NCBI RefSeq assembly: GCF_030166655.1
Contig: NZ_CP126446.1
Span: 3,224,001-3,288,000 of the forward strand
DNA length: 64,000 nt
From: Pontibacillus chungwhensis
GTDB lineage: Bacteria; Bacillota; Bacilli; Bacillales; BH030062
Direction of reading: 5' to 3'
Under the pieces are notes generated by a model. The model saw nothing but the letters and a program-made list of their open reading frames with translations, searched no databases and was not told the DNA's origin. Positions within the stretch are counted from its first letter, which is position 1. Each line of letters begins with the position of its first letter. A program made the translations under genes and the position numbers. This document shows positions 56,660-64,000 of this stretch, in pieces.

Positions 56660-57157
56660 ATGGCAAAAGAAAAAATGACACAATTAGAACAGAAAGCACG
56701 TGAACTATTAAAAGAACGCGGCGTAACATTAGATGACATTGCAGAGCTCGTACACTATCTTCAATCTAAGTATCACGATAATCTGGAGATGGAAGAATGC
56801 TTACACAACGTAAACCGCGTCATTGCGAAACGAGAGGTTCAGAATGCCATCTTAACTGGTATTGAACTTGATATTCTTGCTGAGAAAAAGATGCTTCAAT
56901 CCCCTCTTCAGGAAACAATTGAAACAGATGAGAGCTTATATGGTATTGATGAAGTGATTGCATTATCCATAGTAAACGTGTACGGATCAATCGGATTCAC
57001 AAACTACGGCTATATTGATAAACAAAAACCGGGAATTCTTGAAAAATTAAATGATAAATCGAATGGGTGTCATACCTTTTTAGATGACATCGTGGGAGCT
57101 ATTGCAGCTGCAGCCTCAAGCCGCCTAGCTCATAGCGATGCCAACGAAGAATATTAA
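56660..57157 (+). CDS. yutG: Phosphatidylglycerophosphatase A-like protein, YutG
   Basis: The 165-residue protein shows the PgpA-like pattern RGVTLDDIAELVHYLQSKY, YGIDEVIALSIVNVYGSIGF and THEDDI-like HTFLDDIVGAIAAAASSRLA with acidic catalytic residues. PgpA enzymes dephosphorylate phosphatidylglycerophosphate, but the Bacillus YutG group is shorter and less certain. ATG at 56660 has AGGTGAT nearby; the GTG at 56651 overlaps it. Confidence 0.82.
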   Translation: MAKEKMTQLEQKARELLKERGVTLDDIAELVHYLQSKYHDNLEMEECLHNVNRVIAKREVQNAILTGIELDILAEKKMLQSPLQETIETDESLYGIDEVIALSIVNVYGSIGFTNYGYIDKQKPGILEKLNDKSNGCHTFLDDIVGAIAAAASSRLAHSDANEEY

Positions 57158-57173
57158 TAAGTCATATAAAGTA

Positions 57174-57214
57174 AAAAAAGAAGCTTTCCGGATATCCGGA
57201 AAGCTTCTTTTTTA
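57174..57214. terminator. Bidirectional terminator between yutG and yutF
   Basis: A perfect palindrome of 36 bases centred on GGATATCC with AAAA and TTTT ends, serving both convergent genes. Confidence 0.92.
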
Positions 57215-57985
57215 TAAATGTGGTATCCATTCATCTAACGTTTGAATGGTGTACGTAGGTTGCTGGTCATATTGAGATAACTGCTCCTTCGTGGTTACCC
57301 CTGTCTGGACATGAAGCGTATCCATGCCAGCATTAATACCAGCTAAAATATCGGTATGATAGTTATCTCCAACCATTAGTGTCTCTTCACGTTTTAGGTT
57401 GATCGCTTGCATAGCTTGTTCCATAATAATAGACTCCGGCTTACCGATAAAGGTCGGCTCTACTCCAGTAGATACAGTCACAACAGAAGTTATAGAACCA
57501 TTTCCCGGAAGCATCCCTCTCTCCGTCGGAATCGCAATATCCCCATTCGTAGATAAGAAGGTAGCCCCTGCTCTTACATTTAAGCAAGCCTTAGCAAACT
57601 TCTCATAACTCAGCTCTCGGTCCATTCCCATCACAACATAGTCGCAATCTTCATCGGCTATTGTAAGGCCCTCATTTTCTAAAGCATGCATCAATCCTAC
57701 TTCCCCCATTGCATACACCTTTGCATCTGGCTTCTCGGCACGAATATAGGATGCTGTAGCCATACTAGTCGTATAAATTTGTTCTGCTTCGGCAGGAATA
57801 TCAAACGTATTTAATTTATCCGCTACTTGATCAGGCCGACGAGAAGAATTGTTGGTTACAAATAAATGAGGAATCCCCTTTTCACGTAAAGCCTTCACGA
57901 AATCAGATGCTGCTTCCACTCGTTCTGTTCCTCTGTACATAGTTCCATCTAAGTCGATTAAATATCCTTTGTATGTTTTGTCCAT
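57212..57985 (-). CDS. yutF: HAD phosphatase of the NagD family, YutF
   Basis: The 257-residue protein has the HAD motif I LIDLDGTMYRG (nucleophile Asp11, Asp13), FVTNNSSRRP (motif II) and a C2 cap, then IGKPESIIMEQAM and MVGDNYHTDILAGINAGMDT (motif IV). It acts on small phosphate esters. AGAGGTGAT precedes the ATG. It is 22 bp downstream of yutE and likely cotranscribed with it. Confidence 0.92.
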   Translation of the reverse strand: MDKTYKGYLIDLDGTMYRGTERVEAASDFVKALREKGIPHLFVTNNSSRRPDQVADKLNTFDIPAEAEQIYTTSMATASYIRAEKPDAKVYAMGEVGLMHALENEGLTIADEDCDYVVMGMDRELSYEKFAKACLNVRAGATFLSTNGDIAIPTERGMLPGNGSITSVVTVSTGVEPTFIGKPESIIMEQAMQAINLKREETLMVGDNYHTDILAGINAGMDTLHVQTGVTTKEQLSQYDQQPTYTIQTLDEWIPHL

Positions 57986-58007
57986 TGCTGTATCACCTCT
58001 TTAATCA

Positions 58008-58445
58008 TTAGGAGTTCGAAAATGCAGAAACAGGACCTAATTCGTTATTTAAATAGTAACGAACATGTTCACTGTAGTGACCGATTGCTGCTTTACTTTT
58101 TTCAAGCGTTTGGTGAATCGTTTCTGGTTCAATGTTTACGTAGTCTTGAATAAGTGGCTTCCGTAGAGCTATAAGTGTCTTATAACAGTCTTCATCCTCT
58201 TTAGGAATCACCTTTTCATCCATTAAGATGTCAATAATATCATTATAGCTTCCTGGGTCCCGCATAATGAAGCCATCGATCATCATATTCCCTACATCAA
58301 TTACCGATTCTATACTCATCTGGGCAAGACGTTCAAGCGCTAATGCGCCAGTTTCCCCTTCAAAGCTTTGTCTTTCATAAACTCCTATCAAGAAATCCAG
58401 ATGCTGTAATGTTTCTTCTATTTTACTTCGATCAACAAAATACAT
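58008..58445 (-). CDS. yutE: DUF86 (HepT-like) protein, YutE
   Basis: The 145-residue helical protein begins MYFVDRSKIEETLQHLDFLI and has VIDVGNMMIDGFIMRDPGSY. Family members related to HepT toxins carry R-x4-6-H-x-Y; here the corresponding stretch is Arg95-KPLI-Gln100-Asp-Tyr102, with Gln in place of His. There is no MntA antitoxin gene next to it, which suggests a non-toxin, housekeeping version. GGGAGGG lies 8 bases before the ATG at 58445. Confidence 0.87.
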   Translation of the reverse strand: MYFVDRSKIEETLQHLDFLIGVYERQSFEGETGALALERLAQMSIESVIDVGNMMIDGFIMRDPGSYNDIIDILMDEKVIPKEDEDCYKTLIALRKPLIQDYVNIEPETIHQTLEKSKAAIGHYSEHVRYYLNNELGPVSAFSNS

Positions 58446-58582
58446 GGATATGCCCTCCCTTGCAAACTTCCCATACAATCTTATTTCATGATATCACAAA
58501 TCGACAAAATACAAATTCCATTTAAATTGTGCTGTTATTTTGCTATGATATAGAAGGAATTTAAAGTATCGGAGGAAATGAA

Positions 58583-59554
58583 ATGGATCGCGAATTAGCT
58601 CTAGAACTTGTACGTGTAACCGAAGCCGCAGCAGTGAGCTCAGCTCAATGGATGGGAAGAGGTAAGAAGAATGAAGCAGATGATGCTGCCACTTCTGCCA
58701 TGAGAGCCATGTTTGATTCCATTACGATGCAAGGAACAGTCGTAATAGGGGAAGGGGAACTAGATGAAGCCCCTATGTTATACATTGGCGAAGAATTAGG
58801 AAATGGGCAAGGTCCTGCTGTAGATATTGCTGTTGACCCATTAGAAGGTACAAATATCGTAGCAAAAGGACATAATAACGCTATGGCAGTCATTGCAGCT
58901 GCTGATCGCGGTGCTCTTCTTCACGCTCCGGATATGTATATGGAGAAAATTGCAGTCGGAAAGAATGCAAAAGGAAAAATTAGTTTAGATGATCCAATCG
59001 AAAAAACGATTGATATTGTGGCAAAAGCCAATAATAAACGTATTCACGATTTAACAGTCATTATCCAAGAACGTCCACGTCACGAAGAGCTCGTCGAACG
59101 CGTTCGTGCTAAAGGAGCACGCGTAAAACTATTCGGAGACGGTGACGTAGGGGCATCCATCGCTACTTGCTTGCCTCACACGGGAGTAGATATCTTTGTT
59201 GGAACAGGCGGTGCACCGGAGGGTGTTATTTCAGCTGCTGCTGTAAAATGCTTAGATGGAGACATGCAAGCTCGTTTAGTTCCTCAGAATGATGAAGAAA
59301 CAAATCGCTGTATTGAAATGGGACTTAGTGACCCACGTCAGCTTCTTACTCTTGATGACCTTGTAAAAAGTGACGACGCAATCTTTGCAGCTACGGGTGT
59401 TACAGAAGGAGAATTACTAAAAGGGGTTAAATTCTTAGGAAATGATCTTTCTGAGACAGATTCCATTGTGATGCGCGCTAAAACCGGAACGGTCCGCTTC
59501 ATTAAAGCCAACCACCACTTAGACCGCAAGCCACACTTATTAGTTAACGAATAA
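58583..59554 (+). CDS. glpX: Fructose-1,6-bisphosphatase class II
   Basis: The 323-residue protein has the lithium-sensitive phosphatase-fold motifs [16 protein letters not shown] and [20 protein letters not shown] (metal-binding Asp and substrate loop) and [20 protein letters not shown]. It carries out the gluconeogenic dephosphorylation of fructose-1,6-bisphosphate. GGAGG precedes the ATG. It lies 28 bp before a DUF3055 gene and probably shares its transcript. Confidence 0.95.
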   Translation: MDRELALELVRVTEAAAVSSAQWMGRGKKNEADDAATSAMRAMFDSITMQGTVVIGEGELDEAPMLYIGEELGNGQGPAVDIAVDPLEGTNIVAKGHNNAMAVIAAADRGALLHAPDMYMEKIAVGKNAKGKISLDDPIEKTIDIVAKANNKRIHDLTVIIQERPRHEELVERVRAKGARVKLFGDGDVGASIATCLPHTGVDIFVGTGGAPEGVISAAAVKCLDGDMQARLVPQNDEETNRCIEMGLSDPRQLLTLDDLVKSDDAIFAATGVTEGELLKGVKFLGNDLSETDSIVMRAKTGTVRFIKANHHLDRKPHLLVNE

Positions 59555-59582
59555 TAAGATTTGTTAAGGAAGGAGCACAAGC

Positions 59583-59852
59583 ATGAAAGAAGATCGACTT
59601 ATTCTTACCGATCAAGAAGAAAGCACTTCTACACGCTTTGTAAGCTTTATGGGAGAGAGCCATCGATACGATTTAGCCATTACCTCTTCGAAGAAGTATG
59701 AAGATAAGAAAATGGTGATCAATTTACAAAGCAACCATTACGCTCTTTTAAGTCAGTCAGAGGTTGAGGAAGATGGACACCTGGAGCATGCCTTCAATTT
59801 AACAGAAGTGGAAGCAGAAGAATTAAGAGACTTCTTACGGGAAGTCGTGTAA
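59583..59852 (+). CDS. DUF3055 protein
   Basis: The 89-residue product matches the DUF3055 pattern: TRFVSFMGESHRYDLAI, MVINLQSNHYALLSQSEVEE and HAFNLTEVEAEELRDFL. It is small, acidic, likely cytosolic and of unknown function. AAGGAAGGAG precedes the ATG. It is probably cotranscribed with glpX. Confidence 0.87.
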   Translation: MKEDRLILTDQEESTSTRFVSFMGESHRYDLAITSSKKYEDKKMVINLQSNHYALLSQSEVEEDGHLEHAFNLTEVEAEELRDFLREVV

Positions 59853-59858
59853 ACGAGT

Positions 59859-59906
59859 AAAATCCCCCTCTCTTTGGAACACTACATTCCATAGGAGGGG
59901 GATTTT
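59859..59906 (+). terminator. Hairpin combining a terminator and the next ribosome site
   Basis: AAAATCCCCCTC (59859-59870) pairs with GAGGGGGATTTT (59895-59906). An inner stem (TGGAA/TTCCA) adds length. The 3' arm contains AGGAGGGGG, the only ribosome site of the gene starting at 59908, so the fold both terminates and hides that site. Confidence 0.75.
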
Positions 59907-59907
59907 T

Positions 59908-60192
59908 ATGTCTAAAGAAGACAAAGAGAAGTACTCCGATTTCGCTAATGTAGAAGCCATGCGAAATTATTTAATTCCTGAGCAAATGCCAGAAGGGCCT
60001 TACGGCGCGCCACGAAATAAAGATCAACCTGTTGAAAATAAAAGCACACCCTGGCGGCCTGGTCAGAGGTATTATAGCGCCTTTAACTATGAGAATAAAT
60101 CGTTGCATAAAGATTTACAGCGCTTAGATCCAGGCTCTCACCCAACACATGACCACCCAGGCGAAGAAGTAAAACCATCGCAAGAACAATAA
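59908..60192 (+). CDS. Conserved cytosolic Bacillaceae protein
   Basis: 94 residues, hydrophilic: MSKEDKEKYSDFANVEAMRN, PEGPYGAPRNKDQPVENKST, GQRYYSAFNYENKSLHKDLQ, HPTHDHPGEE. It matches a Bacillaceae family usually called only cytosolic protein. No membrane span, signal or catalytic motif is visible. Its ribosome site lies inside a strong hairpin, so its translation may be low unless the message starts within the hairpin. Confidence 0.75.
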   Translation: MSKEDKEKYSDFANVEAMRNYLIPEQMPEGPYGAPRNKDQPVENKSTPWRPGQRYYSAFNYENKSLHKDLQRLDPGSHPTHDHPGEEVKPSQEQ

Positions 60193-60228
60193 AAAAAGCA
60201 GGGCGAATACGCTTGCCCTGCTTTTTTC
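60190..60228. terminator. Bidirectional terminator before yutD
   Basis: AAAAAAGCAGGGC pairs with GCCCTGCTTTTTT around a 10-base loop. Confidence 0.9.
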
Positions 60229-60238
60229 CATATCCTTT

Positions 60239-60514
60239 TTACTTATCTGTTTTCTTTAAAACGAAATGAGCGCAACCAAAGTTACAGTATTCGTACATAT
60301 AATCGTCTAGCGTGCTGATTTTTGTATCAAATGTAGACTTAGGATTTTGATCGTCATAAAAACCTTTCAAACGAAGCTGTCCATATCCCCAATCTCCAAC
60401 GATAAAATCATATTTACTTAAAATATCGCTAAATCTTTCCTTAACCGCTTCTTCTTGGAAGCCCTCTTTTTCGTCCAGAACAACCTGATAATTCTTTCCT
60501 TGAATTTCTACCAC
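60239..60514 (-). CDS. yutD: DUF1027 protein, YutD
   Basis: The product of about 91 residues carries the YutD signatures KYDFIVGDWGYGQLRLKGFY and STFDTKISTLDDYMYEYCNF. In bacilli this small protein has been proposed to have an RNA- or cell-division-linked role, but its function is not established. The GTG at 60514 has AGAGG 8 bases upstream; the GTG at 60523 overlaps that site. Confidence 0.88.
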   Translation of the reverse strand: MVEIQGKNYQVVLDEKEGFQEEAVKERFSDILSKYDFIVGDWGYGQLRLKGFYDDQNPKSTFDTKISTLDDYMYEYCNFGCAHFVLKKTDK

Positions 60515-60670
60515 GTCGATCACCTCTTAATAGTGCTTATAGTGTATCATATTTTGGATATTTTGACTTTTACTTTTCTTGTTTACTCAATATTTTCTAG
60601 CATGAACTTTTCATAATGACTAAAGCTATAGATGAGGGAGAGACAACATTATGCTAGAGGAGGGTTTCCA

Positions 60671-61348
60671 TTGAATTACAAATCATGGATTGCAGCATCA
60701 GCCCTTGCAACTACTTTAGTTGTAACAGGTTGTGGTGCTGACAACACAGACCAGGGTGCAATGGATAGAAATAACGATGGGTACGGCACGAACGTAGGCT
60801 ATGATAGTCCCGAGCTCAACAAGAACAAGAACTACAATTATCAATCAGTTGAGAACATGGGTACCAACAACAACTCATCCCAACGCCTTGGTTACAATCG
60901 CTACTCACGTGGTGAAGTCGATAAGCTCGGCGAAGTACGTTATGGTATTATGAACCGCGAAGCTGTTAGTGACTTAATCACTCGTTACATGCTTCAGTCT
61001 AACGCATTTAAAGATGCAGCTACGTTAGTTACGGATTCAGAAGTACTCATCGCCTACACGAAAGAAGACGATGTAGACCGCGATCGTGCAGCTGATATTG
61101 CGAAGAAAACAGCAATTTCGACTGTACCACGGTACTTCGAAGTGTATGTAACCGACCAGAAGAACATGTATAAGGATTTAGCATCTTTAAGTAATATGAA
61201 AACAAGCGATAAGAACTACCGTAACATGCTTGAATCAACAATTAAAGAAATGCGTAAGTCACCACAAGGTGAAGCGATGTACAATGATGAAACAAAATCT
61301 AAAAAAGATAAGCGTGACGTCCCTCAAGGACAGGGAATGAATCAGTAA
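60671..61348 (+). CDS. yutC: YhcN/YlaJ-family sporulation lipoprotein, YutC
   Basis: 225 residues: signal peptide with lipobox VTGC (Cys21), an Asn-rich linker, then a YhcN/YlaJ domain with VSDLITRYMLQSNAFKDAAT and VPRYFEVYVTDQKNMYKDLA, and a charged tail. Such lipoproteins sit on the forespore membrane. The TTG at 60671 has GAGGAGGG 6 bases upstream; a longer frame from 60632 would precede the signal peptide with a basic stretch. Confidence 0.88.
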   Translation: MNYKSWIAASALATTLVVTGCGADNTDQGAMDRNNDGYGTNVGYDSPELNKNKNYNYQSVENMGTNNNSSQRLGYNRYSRGEVDKLGEVRYGIMNREAVSDLITRYMLQSNAFKDAATLVTDSEVLIAYTKEDDVDRDRAADIAKKTAISTVPRYFEVYVTDQKNMYKDLASLSNMKTSDKNYRNMLESTIKEMRKSPQGEAMYNDETKSKKDKRDVPQGQGMNQ

Positions 61349-61374
61349 CTTATCGAGTTTGAATATGTTTCAAG

Positions 61375-61406
61375 AAGGGACTGTTTATCACAAACAGTCC
61401 CTTTAT
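61375..61406 (+). terminator. yutC terminator
   Basis: AAGGGACTGTTT pairs with AAACAGTCCCTT around ATCAC, followed by TATC. Confidence 0.75.
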
Positions 61407-61507
61407 CACGCTTTTAACCCTCTTCTATTATTAACATTTACCACTTATGTTTACCCTCAAGCTTTCGCAAACTACTGTTATAACCCTTCACTTGGAGGTG
61501 AATTATC

Positions 61508-62476
61508 ATGAAACGCATTGTAGCATTGGTCTTATTGCTAACCCTTCTCCCTCACCAAACATGGGCTGAAGAGCAAAAGCCAGATGTTAAAGCACAACGT
61601 ATGAACTTATATAAAACAATGGAGTCCCTTACTCAAATTCCATGGTACTATCTTGCTGCGGTCGACCAATATGAGCGCAACATTCAAAAAGAACCAGCAT
61701 CTGAAGGTGTAATCGCCATTACCATTCCTAGAGAAATGTGGAATGGTGCCACAAATCCAAGTCAAAAAGATGCCCTTCCTATCTCAGAAATCGAACTATT
61801 CCAAGGAATAGGGCAAGACGGAAATGGGGATGACCTTGCTGACCGAACTAATGATGCCGATATCCTCGTTTCCTTCTCACAATGGATGAGTGGATTTGGT
61901 ACATCTAAGCAAGACATAAAGATTGCGCTATGGAATTATTATGAAAGAGATTTATCCGTACAAACGATTATGAATACAGCAAAAGTATTTAAGACAGAGA
62001 AAACCATCGATTTAGGCCAACACATCTTTCCCGTCCCACTGAATCACAATTACAGTTACAAAAACACATGGGGGGACCCTAGAGGTTTTGGAGGTCGACG
62101 CATTCATGAAGGGACAGATATTTTTGCGAATTATGGAGTCCCTGTTCGCGCTACCTCGTACGGGGTAATTGAGATGAAAGGATGGAACAAATTCGGGGGA
62201 TGGAGAATCGGTGTACGAGATATCCATAATATATACCATTATTTTGCCCATTTAAACGGATTTGAGAAAAATGTAAACGTCGGGCAAGTGGTTAAACCAG
62301 GAGATGTCATTGGATATGTAGGTGCATCGGGATACGGACCGCCTGGAACATCCGGGAAGTTCCCTCCTCATCTTCACTATGGTATGTATAAAGATAATGG
62401 CCATTCAGAGTGGTCTTTTGACCCCTACCCTCATTTGAAACTGTGGGAGCGCCAAACACGCCAATTGAAAAAATAA
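61508..62476 (+). CDS. lytH: M23 peptidoglycan endopeptidase, LytH/YunA-like
   Basis: The 322-residue protein has a signal peptide (MKRIVALVLLLTLLPHQTWA) and a C-terminal LytM domain with the zinc ligands His200 and Asp204 (RRIHEGTD) and the HLH pair His288/His290. B. subtilis LytH (YunA) is a sporulation L-Ala-D-Glu endopeptidase acting on spore cortex peptidoglycan; gene order supports the same assignment. GGAGGTG precedes the ATG. Confidence 0.93.
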   Translation: MKRIVALVLLLTLLPHQTWAEEQKPDVKAQRMNLYKTMESLTQIPWYYLAAVDQYERNIQKEPASEGVIAITIPREMWNGATNPSQKDALPISEIELFQGIGQDGNGDDLADRTNDADILVSFSQWMSGFGTSKQDIKIALWNYYERDLSVQTIMNTAKVFKTEKTIDLGQHIFPVPLNHNYSYKNTWGDPRGFGGRRIHEGTDIFANYGVPVRATSYGVIEMKGWNKFGGWRIGVRDIHNIYHYFAHLNGFEKNVNVGQVVKPGDVIGYVGASGYGPPGTSGKFPPHLHYGMYKDNGHSEWSFDPYPHLKLWERQTRQLKK

Positions 62477-62512
62477 CAAATCCCTCTAACGCTTGTGCGT
62501 AGAGGGATTTCC
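62476..62512. terminator. Bidirectional terminator between lytH and the transporter operon
   Basis: AAATCCCTCTAACGC pairs with GCGTAGAGGGATTT around TTGT, with T-rich flanks on both sides. Confidence 0.82.
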
Positions 62513-62518
62513 TTTATT

Positions 62519-62611
62519 TTATTTAGATGCTTTTACAGCGCGAACAATGCTGGCAATTAAACCTCCCCAGATCACAACTGCACCAATTACAAACATGATA
62601 ATCCAGCTCAT
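62519..62611 (-). CDS. metS: 30-residue small subunit of an NSS amino-acid transporter (MetS-like)
   Basis: MSWIIMFVIGAVVIWGGLIA is followed by a short basic tail SIVRAVKASK, a single membrane helix. Its AAGGAGG lies within the end of the NSS transporter gene, whose stop precedes the ATG by 2 bases. It matches the methionine/alanine import small-subunit family, where the small partner is needed for transport. It is too short for standard gene-length cut-offs. Confidence 0.8.
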   Translation of the reverse strand: MSWIIMFVIGAVVIWGGLIASIVRAVKASK

Positions 62612-62613
62612 GT

Positions 62614-64000
62614 TTAGCCAACCTCCTTCTCATCTTTTGATTCTGTTGGCATAGCCAGTTCATTGTTTGGCCATTTCCGTACCGTCATTAAGGCACCAAC
62701 GAACATAGCCCCAATGGCAACCACCCATCCAAAGTAGAACAAGAATTCAATTGGATAATCCGCGTAGTTTTTCATAAGTTCCACACGTAGGTTTTGTAAT
62801 AACATATAACCTAATACAACCGGAGTAATGATACTTAGGCAAAATCTCCACCAGTACCCTAACATAATATCGGACAGACTATTCGCATGGGCTTGGAGAT
62901 TCTTAAGTTCTTTCGCAAACCAGGCAACAGCGACAACTTCAAACAATCCAGCAAGTGCTACGCCGTAACTGTTAATAAAGTGGTCAACCGTGTCTAGGTA
63001 GAATAGACCTCCCTTAGTTGCGTATAGAAGAGAAATAACGGCTGATAATCCCCCACCGATCGCAACAGCTGTTCCACGGGATAAGTTGAACTTCTCCTGA
63101 ACACCAGCTACATAGGTTTCCGTAATCGAAATTAATGAAGACAACCCTGCTAACACAAGAGAAGCAAAGAATAAGAAACCGAAGAACCCTGATAATACAG
63201 GCATTTCATTAATAATTTGTGGGAAGACCATAAACGCTAGACCAATACCACCATCTACAACATCCGTAACTTCCTGACCTGTTTGCATAGCCATAAATCC
63301 AAGAGCTGCAAATACACCAATACCAGCTAATAATTCAAAAGATGAGTTCGCAAAACCGGTAATAAAGGCGTTGTTTGTGATATCAGATTTCTTTGGTAAA
63401 TAAGAAGAATACGTAATCATAATTGCAAAAGCGATGGATAGACTGAAGAAAATCTGTCCATATGCAGCAACCCAAACAGCAGGATCCCCAATCGCGTCCC
63501 AATTTGGTTGGAAGAAAGCCTGTAGACCATCGACCGCTCCATCAAGTGTTAAAGCACGTACAACAATAATTAAGAATAAGACCACAAGTGTTGGAATGAA
63601 AATCTTGTTCGCCAGTTCAATACCTTTCTTAACTCCCATACCAAGAAACGTTAATGTAATAATCCACACGATCGCAAGTGGGATAAGAACTTTCATATTC
63701 ATGCCACCCATAACACCAGGTTCTGTGGCATTTAGAAAGTCTCCTCCGAAGAATGATGTCGTATCATCCCCCCATGCACCATTTAAAGCATAGCCTGCGT
63801 AAAGAACCGCCCAGGCGATAATAACAGCATAATAAGTAGAAATAACAAATGAGATCGCAACTTGCCACCAACCAATCCATTCAAACCCTTTCCGCATTCT
63901 CCCTAAAGATTTAGGTGCAGAACCACGGTATTTATGACCGATTGTGTACTCCATGATTAATAGTGGAATTCCGGCCGTTAGAAGTGCAAATAAATAAGGT
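62614..64000 (-). CDS. NSS-family sodium-dependent amino-acid transporter (N-terminus beyond window)
   Basis: The frame is open to the right edge, and the edge-encoded stretch LLTAGIPLLIMEYTIGHKYR is the conserved helix 2 region, so the true start lies outside. It shows an NSS helix pattern with IAWAVLYAGYALNG, FFSLSIAFAIMITYSSYL, GFANSSFELLAGIGVFAALG and ASLVLAGLSSLISITETYVA. Uptake is Na+-coupled; with the MetS-like partner the substrates are probably methionine or alanine. Confidence 0.9.
   Translation of the reverse strand, partial: PYLFALLTAGIPLLIMEYTIGHKYRGSAPKSLGRMRKGFEWIGWWQVAISFVISTYYAVIIAWAVLYAGYALNGAWGDDTTSFFGGDFLNATEPGVMGGMNMKVLIPLAIVWIITLTFLGMGVKKGIELANKIFIPTLVVLFLIIVVRALTLDGAVDGLQAFFQPNWDAIGDPAVWVAAYGQIFFSLSIAFAIMITYSSYLPKKSDITNNAFITGFANSSFELLAGIGVFAALGFMAMQTGQEVTDVVDGGIGLAFMVFPQIINEMPVLSGFFGFLFFASLVLAGLSSLISITETYVAGVQEKFNLSRGTAVAIGGGLSAVISLLYATKGGLFYLDTVDHFINSYGVALAGLFEVVAVAWFAKELKNLQAHANSLSDIMLGYWWRFCLSIITPVVLGYMLLQNLRVELMKNYADYPIEFLFYFGWVVAIGAMFVGALMTVRKWPNNELAMPTESKDEKEVG

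Overview
The window looks like chromosomal DNA of an endospore-forming Bacillaceae, plausibly of the salt-tolerant Pontibacillus/Halobacillus/Virgibacillus type. This rests on strong AGGAGG-type ribosome sites, frequent TTG and GTG starts, acidic proteins, sporulation proteins (YutH, YhcN/YutC family, LytH, KapB) and gene order shared with Bacillus subtilis. The genus is an inference. No rRNA, tRNA, prophage, transposase or CRISPR array was seen.

Regions: 1-274 holds the start of an iron-containing alcohol dehydrogenase cut by the window edge. 557-8579 is the menaquinone cluster menF-menD-menH-menB-menE-menC on the minus strand, with menA divergent at 9107. A terminator and two inverted copies of a structured repeat lie between menB and menE. 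A hotdog thioesterase at 14270 could supply the DHNA-CoA hydrolase step. 10196-16177 holds a DUF418 membrane protein, a two-component system, a DksA-like protein, TspO and a DUF2187 protein. 16439-21826 is vitamin and purine uptake: ribU under an FMN riboswitch, an M42 peptidase, an EamA transporter, and xpt-pbuX under a guanine-type riboswitch.

22047-30889 corresponds to the B. subtilis yugO-yugN-pgi-yugJ-yuzA-yugI block, interrupted by a divergent 3-hydroxybutyrate pair (GntP permease and dehydrogenase). An unusual 0.7-kb array of CTYRAGCC boxes sits between bdhA and pgi. 31170-38587 has a regulator, hydrolase, PatB, a second-type Map, Cu/Zn SOD, lipoproteins, kapB without kinB, and the KhtTU potassium/proton antiporter. 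38848-47254 follows deoD, pepA, yuiD, yuiC, yuiB, ndh (with a probable Rex operator) and ferredoxin-NADP reductase. 47296-62476 follows the yut/yun block: yutM, lipA and lipM, yuzB, yuzD, yutI, yutH, yutG, yutF, yutE, glpX, yutD, yutC and lytH. The right edge has a truncated NSS amino-acid transporter with a 30-residue partner gene.

Together the genes serve respiratory quinone and NADH oxidation (men genes, ndh), redox and Fe-S/lipoate maturation (YumC, YutM, YutI, LipA, LipM), gluconeogenesis (Pgi, GlpX), ion and osmotic homeostasis (YugO, KhtTU, NSS, DAACS) and sporulation. The most unusual structures are noncoding: the CTYRAGCC array, dispersed repeats whose outer stems differ but stay self-complementary, a hairpin that combines a terminator with the next gene's ribosome site, and several long palindromes.
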